A stretch of DNA of 64,000 nucleotides from a bacterium (GTDB taxonomy: Bacteria > Vulcanimicrobiota > JABDET01): assembly GCA_021800275.1 (NCBI GenBank), contig JAJYZB010000009.1:25832-89831 (forward strand). The letters run 5' to 3'. This document shows positions 26,414 to 35,810 of the stretch, one piece after another. Within the stretch, counting starts at the first letter, position 1, and each line of letters starts with the position of its first letter. The notes under the pieces are model-generated. The model was not told the origin of the DNA. It saw only the letters and a program-made list of their open reading frames with translations, and made no database searches. A program made the translations under genes and the position numbers.

Positions 26414-26479
26414 AATAAGTCTGCAGGGCTGCTTCCAATGCACGTGCAACTCAGTTCACTTGAAAAATAGCGTTTAATC

Positions 26480-28456
26480 CTACAAAGAGACTGCGAGCGG
26501 CAACGTTTTTCTGCCTGAGAGAAAAGCTTTTGCTGTATCCGCAATTCCTTCTGGGTCTAATCCACATTCTTTCAGAAGAGCAGAAGAAGAGCCATGTTCA
26601 ATAAATTGGTCGGGTATTCCGAGGCTTGTAAAAGAAATATCATTAAGTCGGGAATGTTCATTATAGAGCCGTAGGACAGTGTTTCCAAATCCACCCTGGA
26701 GCATATTTTCTTCAACTGTGATGACACAGGGATAATCGTGGGAAGCCTTTAAAATCAGATCTTCATCCAAGGGTTTAATGAACCTGGCATTAATGACCCC
26801 TGCTTCAATTCCATTTTTGCGGAGGATTTCAGCAGCTTTTAAGCACTGGCTTACCATTCTGCCAACTGCAGTAAATACCAATTCTTTACCGGTTTTTACA
26901 ATTTCTCCTTTTCCCCAGGGAAGTGTTTTGAATTCTAAATCTAGAGGGACCCCAACTCCACTACCGCGTGGGTATCGAATGGCTGCAGGTCCTTTTCCCC
27001 AGTTTACAGATGTGAAGAGCATGTGACGAAGTTCATTTTCATCTTTAGGAGCCATGATGGACATATTGGGAATACAGGATAAATAACTTAAGTCAAAAAC
27101 CCCGTGGAAGGCTCCTCCATCTTCCCCCACTAAACCTGCTCTATCCAGGCAGAAGACAACCGGGAGGTTTTGCAGACAAATGTCATGAATAACGGGATCA
27201 AATGCCCTCTGCAGGAATGTGGAATAAATTGCGACAACAGGTTTCATTCCTCCAACTGCCAATCCTGCTGCAAAAATAGCAGCATGCTCTTCTGCTATTC
27301 CTACATCATAGTATCGCTCAGGAATCTCTTTGGAAAATTTTACAAGTCCGGTGCCATCAGGCATTGCAGCTGTAATAGCCACTATTTTTTCATCTTGTTT
27401 AGCTAACTCAACCAAGGTGTTTCCAAAAACCGTTGTGTAAGCAGGAGGTGCTCCTGATGTAGATTTCAGCATTTTTCCCGTGGAAACGTCAAAAGGAGTA
27501 ACACCGTGAAAAGTAGTGGCATCTTCTTCCGCAAATTCATACCCTTTCCCTTTTGTCGTAATTACCTGGAGCAAAACAGGACCCTCTATTTCTTTGGCTA
27601 AATTTAAATAAGAAATTAACTCTGTCAGGTTGTGTCCATCAATTGGACCAAGGTAGTTAAATCCAAACTCTTCAAATAAAACTCCCATTTTGTCAGGAAC
27701 TGTTAAAAAAGTGAGCCCCTGTTCAAGGGTTTCAGCTGCTTTTCCAATGGAGTTTCCTACAATAGGCAGCCCTTTCATAAACTCGCGCAGTTCTTTTTCT
27801 GTTTTCCGAATAAAAGGGCTATTTCTAAGTTTTCTAAGTTTTGTTAAATACTGTGTCATGGCTCCAACACTTCTGGCAATGGAAAACGCATTGTCATTTA
27901 AGATAGCTGTGAAATTTTTTGTTTTATAGTGTCCAATATTATTTAAAGCCTCATAGGCGATTCCACCGGAGAGAGCGCCATCTCCAATAATAGGAATAAT
28001 ATGCTCATTTCCTCTCATCGCATCTCGCGCTTTTGCTAGGCCAAAAGCAACAGATAGAGAAGTGCTGGCATGACCTGTGGCAAAAATATCATGAGGGGAT
28101 TCATATCTTCTGGGGAATCCGCTGATCCCTCCGAGCTGTTTGACTGTATCAAGATCATTTCTTCTTCCTGTCAGTAACTTGTGCGGATAGCTTTGATGTC
28201 CGGTGTCCCAGATGATTTTGTCTTGTGGAGATTGAAAAAGATAGTGAAGAGCTACCGTTAATTCCACAACTCCTAAACTGGAAGCAAAATGCCCTCCAAT
28301 GACTGAAATGGCATCCACAATTTTTTCGCGAATATCGGCACAGAGTTGGATCAGCTCTACAGAGGTGAGAGTTTTTAAATCTTCAGGCCCGTTGATTTTG
28401 TCTAATACAGAATAATTTTTCTTATTATCATTTTCCATTATGTCCAGATATTTCAT
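26480..28456 (-). CDS. dxs: 1-deoxy-D-xylulose-5-phosphate synthase
   Basis: First enzyme of the MEP isoprenoid pathway, joining pyruvate and glyceraldehyde 3-phosphate with thiamine diphosphate. 658 residues. Visible: DTGHQSYPHKLLTGR, the ThDP motif GDGALSGG ending in NDN, the catalytic Glu region IAEEHAAIFAAGLA, and DRAGLVGEDGGAFHG. An inner ATG at 28438 is an equally possible start (640 aa class); the ORF start at 28456 has no clear ribosome site. Shows that this organism uses the MEP pathway. Monocistronic here, convergent with rsmD. Confidence 0.97.
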   Translation of the reverse strand: MKYLDIMENDNKKNYSVLDKINGPEDLKTLTSVELIQLCADIREKIVDAISVIGGHFASSLGVVELTVALHYLFQSPQDKIIWDTGHQSYPHKLLTGRRNDLDTVKQLGGISGFPRRYESPHDIFATGHASTSLSVAFGLAKARDAMRGNEHIIPIIGDGALSGGIAYEALNNIGHYKTKNFTAILNDNAFSIARSVGAMTQYLTKLRKLRNSPFIRKTEKELREFMKGLPIVGNSIGKAAETLEQGLTFLTVPDKMGVLFEEFGFNYLGPIDGHNLTELISYLNLAKEIEGPVLLQVITTKGKGYEFAEEDATTFHGVTPFDVSTGKMLKSTSGAPPAYTTVFGNTLVELAKQDEKIVAITAAMPDGTGLVKFSKEIPERYYDVGIAEEHAAIFAAGLAVGGMKPVVAIYSTFLQRAFDPVIHDICLQNLPVVFCLDRAGLVGEDGGAFHGVFDLSYLSCIPNMSIMAPKDENELRHMLFTSVNWGKGPAAIRYPRGSGVGVPLDLEFKTLPWGKGEIVKTGKELVFTAVGRMVSQCLKAAEILRKNGIEAGVINARFIKPLDEDLILKASHDYPCVITVEENMLQGGFGNTVLRLYNEHSRLNDISFTSLGIPDQFIEHGSSSALLKECGLDPEGIADTAKAFLSGRKTLPLAVSL

Positions 28457-28564
28457 ATTTTTTGTTTTTTTCCTGCTATTGAATGGGCTTTGTAATTTAT
28501 TCCTCGCGATCTATTTCTTTTGAAACAGAGGGGCTTCTGCCTTAAACTCGAAAATATTGCTGCT

Positions 28565-28981
28565 GTGAAAATTTATAGCGCTTCCATTTCCTGTCGTATT
28601 GAGTTTTCTGCTTCTCACTACTATCGAGTATCAGGCTGGTCTGAAGAAGAGAATGAGCGGCGGTTCGGGAAAGACAGCAGGCATCATGGTCATAATTATC
28701 GTGTGGAGATTATGATCCAAGGAAAAGTTAATCCTGAGACAGGAATGGTCATGAATGTGCGAGATTTAAAGAAAACAATCAAAGAGGTTGTGGAACCTTT
28801 AGATCACAAAAACTTAAATGAGGAGGTCCCTTATTTTCGAACCTGTCTGCCAACTCCTGAAAATTTAGCTTGTTATTTCTTTGAAGTTCTATCTCTCAAG
28901 ATTCAATCTGCCAGGATGGCTTCAGTTCGAGTTTATGAAACTGAGTCTTTGTGGGCGGAGTATAGGGGGGAAGCAGGTTGA
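28565..28981 (+). CDS. 6-pyruvoyltetrahydropterin synthase/QueD family protein, catalytic Cys replaced
   Basis: A 138-residue PTPS/QueD-fold protein. I start it at GTG 28565, because this places 13 residues before FSASH, exactly as in the paralogue at 29053; an open frame extends to a TTG at 28520. Zinc ligands His18, His41 and His43 (HGHNY) are kept. Where QueD has its catalytic cysteine, four residues before HGH, there is Asp37 (FGKDSRHHGHNY). LDHKNLN, PTPEN and the pterin-binding Glu in VYETES are intact. Loss of Cys recalls PTPS-III enzymes that replace FolB in folate synthesis, where Glu stands there. Followed by a second paralogue and folE. Confidence 0.85.
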   Translation: MKIYSASISCRIEFSASHYYRVSGWSEEENERRFGKDSRHHGHNYRVEIMIQGKVNPETGMVMNVRDLKKTIKEVVEPLDHKNLNEEVPYFRTCLPTPENLACYFFEVLSLKIQSARMASVRVYETESLWAEYRGEAG

Positions 28982-29052
28982 TGGGGAATGGAGGTCGTGA
29001 AAGATCTGAATTTGCGAATGATGAGAATGATGGCTGGTTGTGAGGGATCGGC

Positions 29053-29508
29053 ATGATTCAAAAATTCGTTTATTTAACCCGTGTTTACTATTTTTCAGCT
29101 GCCCACAGGCTCCACTCTCCTAAATTTTCGGAAGAAGAAAATCGTCGAATTTTCGGGAACTGCAGCAATTTCAAAGGACATGGGCATAATTATATCCTGG
29201 AGGTGACGGTTTCCGGAGTTCCTAATTCTTTAACAGGTATGGTTTGCTTTTATCGTGATCTGGATAAAATCGTGGAAGAAAAAATTATTGTTCCATGGGA
29301 TCACAGGCATCTGGATGAAGAGGTAGAAGATTTCAAAGGAAAATTGAGCACTGGAGAAGTGATCGTTCGACTGGTATGGGATAAATTGTGCATCTGCCTT
29401 GAAGGGGTAAAGCTCTCTAAAATCAAATTATGGGAAACGAGCACTAGTTTTTTTGAATATCAGGAGAGCGCTTCAAAAACAATGTTAAAGTTAGATAATC
29501 TGATTTGA
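29053..29508 (+). CDS. 6-pyruvoyltetrahydropterin synthase/QueD family protein
   Basis: A 151-residue paralogue of the preceding gene. His18 in FSAAH and the HGHNY histidines are present, and the catalytic cysteine is present as Cys37 in FGNCSNFKGHGHNY, with the six-residue Cys-His spacing of eukaryotic-type PTPS rather than the four of QueD. WDHRHLD and the Glu of KLWETST are also visible. It acts on dihydroneopterin triphosphate, the product of FolE, giving a pterin for queuosine, tetrahydropterin or folate. The ATG at 29053 follows GAGGGA. 55 bases before folE, same strand. Confidence 0.88.
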   Translation: MIQKFVYLTRVYYFSAAHRLHSPKFSEEENRRIFGNCSNFKGHGHNYILEVTVSGVPNSLTGMVCFYRDLDKIVEEKIIVPWDHRHLDEEVEDFKGKLSTGEVIVRLVWDKLCICLEGVKLSKIKLWETSTSFFEYQESASKTMLKLDNLI

Positions 29509-29563
29509 ACGGTATGTTTTGAAAGAAATACTTAAAAAGTAATAAGGGAGACTTTGATAGGAA

Positions 29564-30151
29564 ATGGTAGAGCGGTCAGGAGCAAAAATCGGCTCCAAAA
29601 ATGGTTCCAGGGTTTATTCTTTAATCCACGATTTATTTCAGGAAATAGGGGTTGATTTTTCCCGTGAAGAATTAAAAAAAACTCCCGAACGTTTTGTTCA
29701 AACTCTTTCTTTTTTTACACAGGGTTATCATGAAAATCCGGATGAAATGTTAGCCAGCGCTCTGTTTCCAGAGCCTTATTCTGAGATGGTGATTGTGAGA
29801 GACATTGATTTTTATTCTTTATGTGAGCATCATCTTCTGCCCTTTTTTGGAAAATGCCATATTGCGTATATTCCGAATGGGAATGTGGTGGGTCTGTCGA
29901 AAATGGCAAGACTGGTGGAAATTTTTTCACGAAGGCTTCAGGTGCAGGAGAGAATGACTGTCCAAATTGCCGAGGCATTGTATAAAAATTTGAAGCCTAT
30001 GGGGGCGGGAGTTGTGGTTGAGGCGCAGCATTTATGCATGATTATGAGGGGTGTGCAGAAGCAGAATTCAGCTGCTGTTACCAGTTCGCTTTTAGGGGCA
30101 TTTCAAAAAGAAAAAGTAAGAATGGAATTTTTGGAGTTAATACGAAAATGA
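29564..30151 (+). CDS. folE: GTP cyclohydrolase I
   Basis: Converts GTP to dihydroneopterin triphosphate. 195 residues, with the zinc ligands Cys87 and His90 in [13 protein letters not shown] and Cys158 in [32 protein letters not shown] is the family core. Two PTPS/QueD paralogues lie directly upstream, so substrate is passed within one operon. It overlaps the isoaspartyl peptidase gene by four bases (ATGA). Confidence 0.96.
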   Translation: MVERSGAKIGSKNGSRVYSLIHDLFQEIGVDFSREELKKTPERFVQTLSFFTQGYHENPDEMLASALFPEPYSEMVIVRDIDFYSLCEHHLLPFFGKCHIAYIPNGNVVGLSKMARLVEIFSRRLQVQERMTVQIAEALYKNLKPMGAGVVVEAQHLCMIMRGVQKQNSAAVTSSLLGAFQKEKVRMEFLELIRK

Positions 30152-31047
30152 GTTTTGTTGGGATTGTTACCCATGGAGGAGCAGGATCTCCTAAAGAGTG
30201 GCGGGATGGCTGTGAGCATTCTGCTGATATCGGGCTTAAGCAGCTTTTAGAAAATCATTCAGCCTATGAAGCTGTCCTAAAAGCTGTTGTTTTTCTTGAA
30301 GATGATGGAAGATATAATGCAGGAAGCGGTTCCTCTTACCGTCTGGATGGGAAAACCATTGAGATGGATGCAGCTGTCATGAGTTCTGATGGGAAGCTTG
30401 GCGCTGTTGCATGTATCTCAGGAGTGAAAAACCCTGTTTTAGTTGCCAGTGAAGTGGTTTGTTCCCCTCATCACATACTGAGTGGAGCAGGATCTGTTTT
30501 GTTCGCAAGAAAAAAAGGTTTCCCTGAATATTATCCGGATATACGGTGGGCAAAAGAAAGATATGAAAAATTATTAACGACGTTTTTGAAAAAGAATGGA
30601 GATTCTGCCGCAGAATATGAAATTCAGGATTTTGTGAAAAATTGGAATTTTGAAACAGCTTCTTCTGAGATTTTTCCGCTGGATACCGTAGGCGCTGTCG
30701 CAAAAGACAAAAACGGGAATTTTGCTGTCGCGGTTTCAACAGGTGGTTCAGGGGCTATGTTGAAAGGGAGGGTAGGGGATACTCCATTGATTGGTTCCGG
30801 TTTTTTTGCAGGGGCTCATGGAGCTGTGGCTTGCACCGGAATAGGGGAAGAAATCATGAAAAAGCTTTTAGCTAAAACCGTGTACGATTTATTAGCTCAA
30901 GGAATTGCACCAGAGGCTGCCTGTGAGAAGGGGGTTCGTCTTTTTCCCGAAACTATTCCTGTTGGGGTAATTGCTGTTTCTTTAGAGGGTGCGGGTTATT
31001 TCTCTAATACAGGCATGGCCGCCGCGATTTTAGAAAGACGTGAATAG
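30148..31047 (+). CDS. Isoaspartyl peptidase/L-asparaginase (Ntn-hydrolase)
   Basis: A 299-residue plant-type asparaginase (IaaA/EcAIII family). THGGAG is at the N-terminus, [10 protein letters not shown] near 56, and the autocleavage site is LDTVGAVA, where Thr180 becomes the nucleophile of the beta subunit after self-cleavage. It removes isoaspartyl dipeptides and asparagine. The ATG at 30148 lies in an ATGA overlap with the folE stop; the longer open frame from 30034 is inside folE and is not used. Confidence 0.94.
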   Translation: MSFVGIVTHGGAGSPKEWRDGCEHSADIGLKQLLENHSAYEAVLKAVVFLEDDGRYNAGSGSSYRLDGKTIEMDAAVMSSDGKLGAVACISGVKNPVLVASEVVCSPHHILSGAGSVLFARKKGFPEYYPDIRWAKERYEKLLTTFLKKNGDSAAEYEIQDFVKNWNFETASSEIFPLDTVGAVAKDKNGNFAVAVSTGGSGAMLKGRVGDTPLIGSGFFAGAHGAVACTGIGEEIMKKLLAKTVYDLLAQGIAPEAACEKGVRLFPETIPVGVIAVSLEGAGYFSNTGMAAAILERRE

Positions 31048-31086
31048 AGCGCTTTACTTCACGCAAGCCGGTTTTTTGATTTTGTC

Positions 31087-31809
31087 GTGAAGAAATTTTT
31101 TTTTAAAGCGGTTTCTTTTGATGCTGATGGAACACTTCTTGGAACGTTTGCCGATACTGAAAAAGGATTTGAGAATTTTTTTCTGGAAGCTGCCAGAAGC
31201 AGGGGAAAAACTTTTACAATCAGCCAGTTGTCTCCTATCCTGTTTCGCCTACAAAACATAGTGCGAGAGAAGAGAAAAGAAGGCTATCGTCCTTATGTCA
31301 GCGAGTCGTCAACGCGTTCGTACTGGATCTGGTTTTATACTGAAGTCTTTCAGGAGATGGGATTGCTAAATCCTGACCAGATGGCAGAAGAATTCTTTGA
31401 ACGTTATCAAACAGGCGAATTTACAGGTTTATATCCTGATGTTCTTCCCTGTCTGGAGAAATTAAAATCTTTTTCAATTCCTATGATTTTGATTTCTAAT
31501 TTTTCCCCGGTGCTCCGGCTATTTTTAGAAAAATTCATGCTCACGGGTTTTTTTAAAGAGACCTTTATTTCTGGAATTGAAGGGGTTGAAAAATCTGACA
31601 TAAAACTTTTTGAAAGAGGAATTCGTGCTTTGGATCTCCCCCCTTCTCAGATCCTGCATGTTGGTGACAATTACGAAGAGGATTATCTGGCTGCCCAGCA
31701 GGCGGGCTTTCAGGCTGTTCTGCTGGACAGGGAGAATCACTATCCTGATTCTGATCTTTTAAAAATTAGCAGCCTTTCAGAATTGAACTTGGAGCAGGTT
31801 TTTAAGTAA
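31087..31809 (+). CDS. HAD-superfamily phosphatase
   Basis: 240 residues beginning at GTG 31087. Motif I is DADGTL (nucleophile Asp and acid/base Asp), motif II is SNF at about 138, motif III is the Lys in EKSDIKLFERG, motif IV is GDNYEEDYLAA. The alpha-helical cap after motif I makes it subfamily IA, similar to the REG-2/HDHD3 group and phosphoglycolate phosphatase-like enzymes. Substrate unknown. Follows the peptidase by 39 bases on the same strand. Confidence 0.88.
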   Translation: MKKFFFKAVSFDADGTLLGTFADTEKGFENFFLEAARSRGKTFTISQLSPILFRLQNIVREKRKEGYRPYVSESSTRSYWIWFYTEVFQEMGLLNPDQMAEEFFERYQTGEFTGLYPDVLPCLEKLKSFSIPMILISNFSPVLRLFLEKFMLTGFFKETFISGIEGVEKSDIKLFERGIRALDLPPSQILHVGDNYEEDYLAAQQAGFQAVLLDRENHYPDSDLLKISSLSELNLEQVFK

Positions 31810-31829
31810 AGTCGCGGAAGCCGTTAAGA

Positions 31830-33056
31830 ATGGATTTGAAGCAGCTTATTTATGATTGGAATCACGGTGAGGATAAACCCTTATTTTCCCACCCGTTTGA
31901 AATTACGGATGAAACCTTGAGGGATGGACTCCAGTCACCTTCTGTGAGAAATCCTGAAATCGGGGAGAAGATTCAAATGCTCCACTTCATGGAAGAGCTG
32001 GGAATCCAGGCGGTTGATATTGGGCTTCCTGGCGCTGGACCAAAACATTATCAGGATACCTTTCGGCTGGCGCAAGAGATTGCGGGACAGAGAATGAAAA
32101 TACATCCGAACTGCGCTGCCAGAACCACTTTCTCTGATATTCAGCCTATCATCGAGATCAGTCAGAAAGTCGGGCTAGAAATAGAAATAGCTGCTTTTTT
32201 AGGATCCAGCCCTATTCGTCAGTTTGCAGAAGAATGGGAGTTAGAAACGCTTATAAAGCATACAGATGAAGCAGTAAAATTGGGAGTAAAGAATAGTCTT
32301 CCCGTTATGTTTGTAACTGAAGACACGACTCGGTCTCATCCTGACACACTGAGGCAGTTGTATCAAAAAGCGATTGAATGTGGCGCTGGCAGGATTTGTC
32401 TTTCTGATACAGTTGGTTATGCGACTCCTCATGGAGTGAAGAATTTAGTAAATTTTGCGAAAAAGATTGCAAGGGATGTAAATCCAGAGGTGAAAATTGA
32501 CTGGCATGGACATCGAGATCGAGATTTAGCGATTGCCAATACACTGACTGCTCTTGAGTCTGGAGTTGATCGGGTTCATGGCGCAGTGCTAGGAATGGGT
32601 GAGAGAGTAGGAAACACTCCTCTTGATTTACTTTTAATTAATTTAAAACTGTTGAATGGTATTTCGCAAAATCTTGTGAAATTGGGCGATTATGTGAGTT
32701 TAGTTTCTCGCTCCTGTTCTGTTCAGATCCCTGATAATTATCCTGTTTTTGGCAGAGACGCTTTTCGGACAGCTACAGGGGTTCATGCTTCTGCCATTAT
32801 AAAAGCTGAAAAAAAGGGTGATTCCTGGCTGGCAGATAGGGTATATTCCAGTATTCCAGCAGGGGATTTTGGGTTAAAGCAGAGAATTGAAATCGGGTAT
32901 ATGAGCGGGCAGTCGAATGTGATTTATTGGCTTGAAAAGCACGGACTTTCAGCGGGAAAAGATGATGTTGAGAGGATTTTAAAGAAAGCAAAAGAATCGA
33001 ATAAAATTTTAACTGAAGAAGAAATTTTACAAACCCTTTCATTAAAAAATATTTGA
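31830..33056 (+). CDS. DRE-TIM acyltransferase, isopropylmalate/homocitrate synthase-like
   Basis: A 408-residue member of the HMGL/LeuA superfamily. The metal and catalytic motif is DETLRDGLQSP: RDGLQ is usual in HMG-CoA lyases, whereas LeuA and homocitrate synthases have RDGEQ. The metal-binding DWHGHRDRDLA and the GMGERVGN loop are of the LeuA/homocitrate type; the lyase cysteine loop is missing. Conserved FGRDAFRTATGVHASAI also fits LeuA-type synthases. It has no C-terminal leucine-binding domain. I infer a Claisen condensation between an acyl-CoA and a 2-oxo acid, with 2-isopropylmalate, homocitrate, citramalate or Re-citrate synthase all possible. Acyl-CoA dehydrogenase follows. Confidence 0.8.
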   Translation: MDLKQLIYDWNHGEDKPLFSHPFEITDETLRDGLQSPSVRNPEIGEKIQMLHFMEELGIQAVDIGLPGAGPKHYQDTFRLAQEIAGQRMKIHPNCAARTTFSDIQPIIEISQKVGLEIEIAAFLGSSPIRQFAEEWELETLIKHTDEAVKLGVKNSLPVMFVTEDTTRSHPDTLRQLYQKAIECGAGRICLSDTVGYATPHGVKNLVNFAKKIARDVNPEVKIDWHGHRDRDLAIANTLTALESGVDRVHGAVLGMGERVGNTPLDLLLINLKLLNGISQNLVKLGDYVSLVSRSCSVQIPDNYPVFGRDAFRTATGVHASAIIKAEKKGDSWLADRVYSSIPAGDFGLKQRIEIGYMSGQSNVIYWLEKHGLSAGKDDVERILKKAKESNKILTEEEILQTLSLKNI

Positions 33057-33102
33057 GTGATGCGGTTTTTATGGAGATATTTTACAAACACAGGAGGAAA
33101 TC

Positions 33103-34323
33103 ATGATTGATTTTGAGTTGACTGAAGAGCATCAATGGGTGGTTGAAAACGTTAGAAAAATGGCTGCTAAGGAATTTGCTGCTGCGATCCAGGAAGACGA
33201 CATTAAAGGTCATTATAATCCTGAGACTTTTTCGAAGCTTGCTAAAATGGGAGTTACTGGCATTTGTTTCCCCGAAAAATACGGTGGCGCGGGAATGGAT
33301 TATATCAGTTTGGGTTTGGCTTGCGAAGAGTTAGAGTATGTAGATACTTCTTTAAGAACTATTTTAAGCGTTCATGTTGGCCTTTCAGGATGCGGTATTT
33401 ATCAATGGGGCAGCGAAGAACAAAAGGAGAGATTTTTGAAACCGATCGCCAGCGGGGAAAAGTTTGGAGTTTTTGGATTAACCGAACCGGATGCTGGTTC
33501 TGATGTGGCGGGAATGAAATCTTATGCTCGCAAAGACGGAGATCATTATGTTTTAAATGGTCAGAAGATTTGGATTTCTGGAGCTGATTACGCAGATTTG
33601 TTTCTTGTTTTTGCTTATACGCATAAAGAGAAAAAACATGAGGGAATAAGCGCTTTTGTTTTGGAACGTGGAATGCCTGGTCTTTCTACGTTTACACTTC
33701 ACAATAAGGTTGGTATTCGCGCTGGAAATGTTGGTGGAATTATGCTGCAGGATGTAAAAGTTTCTGAAAAAAATCGGCTTGGAGAAGAGGGAGAAGGATT
33801 TAAAATAGCGATGAGCTGTTTGGATAATGGAAGGTTTACCGTTGCCGCCGGTTCGACAGGATTAATTAGAGCCTGTTTGGACGCCAGTATTAAGTATGCA
33901 AAAGAAAGAAAGACTTTTGGGAAGCCCATTGCTGAATATCAATTAGTTCAAGAAATGATTGCTAAAATGGCTGCTAATTATGATTCCTCAAAACTGCTCT
34001 GGCTGAGAGCGGGTTGGCTGAAAAATAAAGGATTGAGAAACACACGGGAAACTTCTCTTGCAAAATGGATTGGAACGGTTTCAGCTTTCGAAGCTGCTAA
34101 TGACGCCATAGAAATTCATGGCGCCTATGGATACTCTGATGAGTACCCGGTGGGCAGATTTTTAAGAAATGCAAAGGGGGAAGTTATTTATGAAGGGACA
34201 GTTGAAGTACATAAATTGATTCAAGCGGAATATGCCCTTGGATTTCGCAAAGACAAAGAATTGCGGCGCAGGCTGCCAGCTTATGTGTCTTCACAGACAC
34301 TGCAAAACACCACTGCCTTATAA
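33103..34323 (+). CDS. Acyl-CoA dehydrogenase
   Basis: FAD enzyme making 2-enoyl-CoA, 406 residues. Signatures: [43 protein letters not shown], and the C-terminal [22 protein letters not shown] with the catalytic Glu in [10 protein letters not shown]. The substrate may be short-chain or glutaryl-type; not decided. The ATG at 33103 follows CAGGAGGAAATC. It is 46 bases behind the LeuA-like gene. No electron-transfer flavoprotein gene is nearby. Confidence 0.95.
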   Translation: MIDFELTEEHQWVVENVRKMAAKEFAAAIQEDDIKGHYNPETFSKLAKMGVTGICFPEKYGGAGMDYISLGLACEELEYVDTSLRTILSVHVGLSGCGIYQWGSEEQKERFLKPIASGEKFGVFGLTEPDAGSDVAGMKSYARKDGDHYVLNGQKIWISGADYADLFLVFAYTHKEKKHEGISAFVLERGMPGLSTFTLHNKVGIRAGNVGGIMLQDVKVSEKNRLGEEGEGFKIAMSCLDNGRFTVAAGSTGLIRACLDASIKYAKERKTFGKPIAEYQLVQEMIAKMAANYDSSKLLWLRAGWLKNKGLRNTRETSLAKWIGTVSAFEAANDAIEIHGAYGYSDEYPVGRFLRNAKGEVIYEGTVEVHKLIQAEYALGFRKDKELRRRLPAYVSSQTLQNTTAL

Positions 34324-34341
34324 GCTCTGTGCGGTCAAAAA

Positions 34342-34370
34342 AAGCTCTGCCGGTAGTTCCGACAGAGCTT
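34342..34370. terminator. Hairpin after the acyl-CoA dehydrogenase gene
   Basis: AAGCTCTG-C-CGG and CCG-A-CAGAGCTT form an 8+3 bp stem with one mismatch. On the plus strand no T-run follows; on the minus strand there are seven T. No minus-strand gene ends here, so direction and strength are uncertain. Confidence 0.4.
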
Positions 34371-34380
34371 CGGAGGGGGT

Positions 34381-34470
34381 ATGGAGCTTTATGAATTCCT
34401 CATTGACTCTATCTTATCATGTTCTCTGTTCTACGTCTATGTACAAAAGATTAAAATTTCGACAGGATAA
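34381..34470 (+). CDS. Possible 29-residue small protein or leader
   Basis: ATG 34381 follows GGAGGGGGT closely and reads MELYEFLIDSILSCSLFYVY, then VQKIKISTG and a TAA stop. The middle is hydrophobic and could be one membrane segment. It ends 9 bases before the antiporter start, which itself has only a poor ribosome site. It could be a small partner or a leader allowing translational coupling. Confidence 0.35.
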   Translation: MELYEFLIDSILSCSLFYVYVQKIKISTG

Positions 34471-34479
34471 TAAACGATT

Positions 34480-35781
34480 ATGATTACAGACGGTTCTATT
34501 ATTTTAATGGTAGGTCTAATTATCTTTTTAGCTCATTTTTTTGTGGTATTGTTTGAAAAAACCCGAATTCCGGATGTTTTTTTTCTGCTTTTATTAGGAG
34601 TTATTTTAGGTCCTTTGTTAAAAATTGTTTCTCCTGAGGATTTTGGCAAAATTGGACATGTATTTACAACCATTACAGTTGTAGTGATTCTATTTGAGGC
34701 AGGACTTTATCTCAGCTATCATGGTTTAAAAAAGGCTTTTCACCAGACACTTTTAATCACTCTTCTGAGTTATATAGTAACTTTTCTCCTTTTGTCCACT
34801 GTTTATTTCGAATTTTTTAGAGTTTTTTCAGTTTCTTATCCTTCGTTAGCGCTTTCATTATTTGTTGGAGCTCTTTTAGCCAGCACAGCACCGACGATTG
34901 TTATCCCGATTCTCTCTCAATTAAAGGTGGATGACTCCACCCGCATTATTCTGACTCTTGAGTCAGCTCTTGGAGAAGCGATCAGCATCGTGATCGCTTT
35001 GAGTATTTTGACCTCTGTTCATTTGAATAAAATGCCGGTAGGTCAGGTTTTAGGGAAATTGTTTTCCTCTTTTGTGCTTGCCATGGGGGTTGGATGGATT
35101 GGCGGATATTTCTGGTCATTAGCCCTGAATCGGATTCGCAATTTGCAAAATTCTTCTTTTACAACTTTTTCTTTTCTTTTTGTGCTTTATGGAACTGCTG
35201 AGTTTCTTGGATATAGTGGACCTGTGGCGGCTTTAATGTTTGGGATTACAATGGGAAATATTGAACTATTTAGAATTCCATGGATTTCGAAGAAAATCAA
35301 AATGGATCCTGTTTCTCTCAGTCAAGATGAAAAGTTATTTTTTAGTGAAATTGTGTTTTTGGTGAAAACATTTTTTTTTGTTTATATAGGCTTGTCTATT
35401 GTCAATTTTCATCTCATCTCTATCGAAATGGTTATTGCATTGGTTATCGTTATTTTGCTGGCAAGATTTTTAAGCATTAGAATTTTAGCCAGAAAATTGA
35501 ATTTAGACGCTGAAGGAGCTTCGATAATGTCATTTATGGTGCCAAGAGGAACTGCTGCAGCAGCTTTAGCCGCTGTTCCTCTGCAGTTGGGCGTGCCGGG
35601 TGGAAAGCTGGTTCAAGAGGTTCTTTATCTGGTGATTATTTTTAGCATTTTTTTCACCAGTTTTCTGGTCTATTTCAATAGCAAAAAACCATTTTCTCAT
35701 TTTATAAAGCGAGTTTTTTTAGGGTATCCGGCAGGAGGTGAAAAAAGGTTAGCTAAGCCTCAAAAAGCAAAAGTAGGGTAA
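34480..35781 (+). CDS. Cation/proton antiporter, divergent
   Basis: A 433-residue membrane protein with about 12 segments, in the sodium/proton exchanger (CPA) superfamily: FEKTRIPDVFFLLLLGVILGP at the N-terminus is the family's TM2 region. The functional centre is unusual: the ATDP-like position reads GALLASTAPTIV and the ND pair of CPA1 reads GEAISI, so the acidic ion-binding residues of CPA1 are lost or replaced by Glu. PRGTAAAALAAVPLQ later matches the arginine-containing PRG motif of NhaP-type antiporters. No TrkA-N domain is present. Ion specificity cannot be given. Start ATG 34480 has a weak site. Confidence 0.85.
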   Translation: MITDGSIILMVGLIIFLAHFFVVLFEKTRIPDVFFLLLLGVILGPLLKIVSPEDFGKIGHVFTTITVVVILFEAGLYLSYHGLKKAFHQTLLITLLSYIVTFLLLSTVYFEFFRVFSVSYPSLALSLFVGALLASTAPTIVIPILSQLKVDDSTRIILTLESALGEAISIVIALSILTSVHLNKMPVGQVLGKLFSSFVLAMGVGWIGGYFWSLALNRIRNLQNSSFTTFSFLFVLYGTAEFLGYSGPVAALMFGITMGNIELFRIPWISKKIKMDPVSLSQDEKLFFSEIVFLVKTFFFVYIGLSIVNFHLISIEMVIALVIVILLARFLSIRILARKLNLDAEGASIMSFMVPRGTAAAALAAVPLQLGVPGGKLVQEVLYLVIIFSIFFTSFLVYFNSKKPFSHFIKRVFLGYPAGGEKRLAKPQKAKVG

Positions 35782-35810
35782 AAGCAGGTTTGGATCGGGG
35801 TGAAAAATGG

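Noticed and set aside
26430..26460. TGCACGTGCA palindrome between rsmD and dxs
   Set aside because: Only 10 bp, in a convergent gap, without T-run; not enough to call a site.
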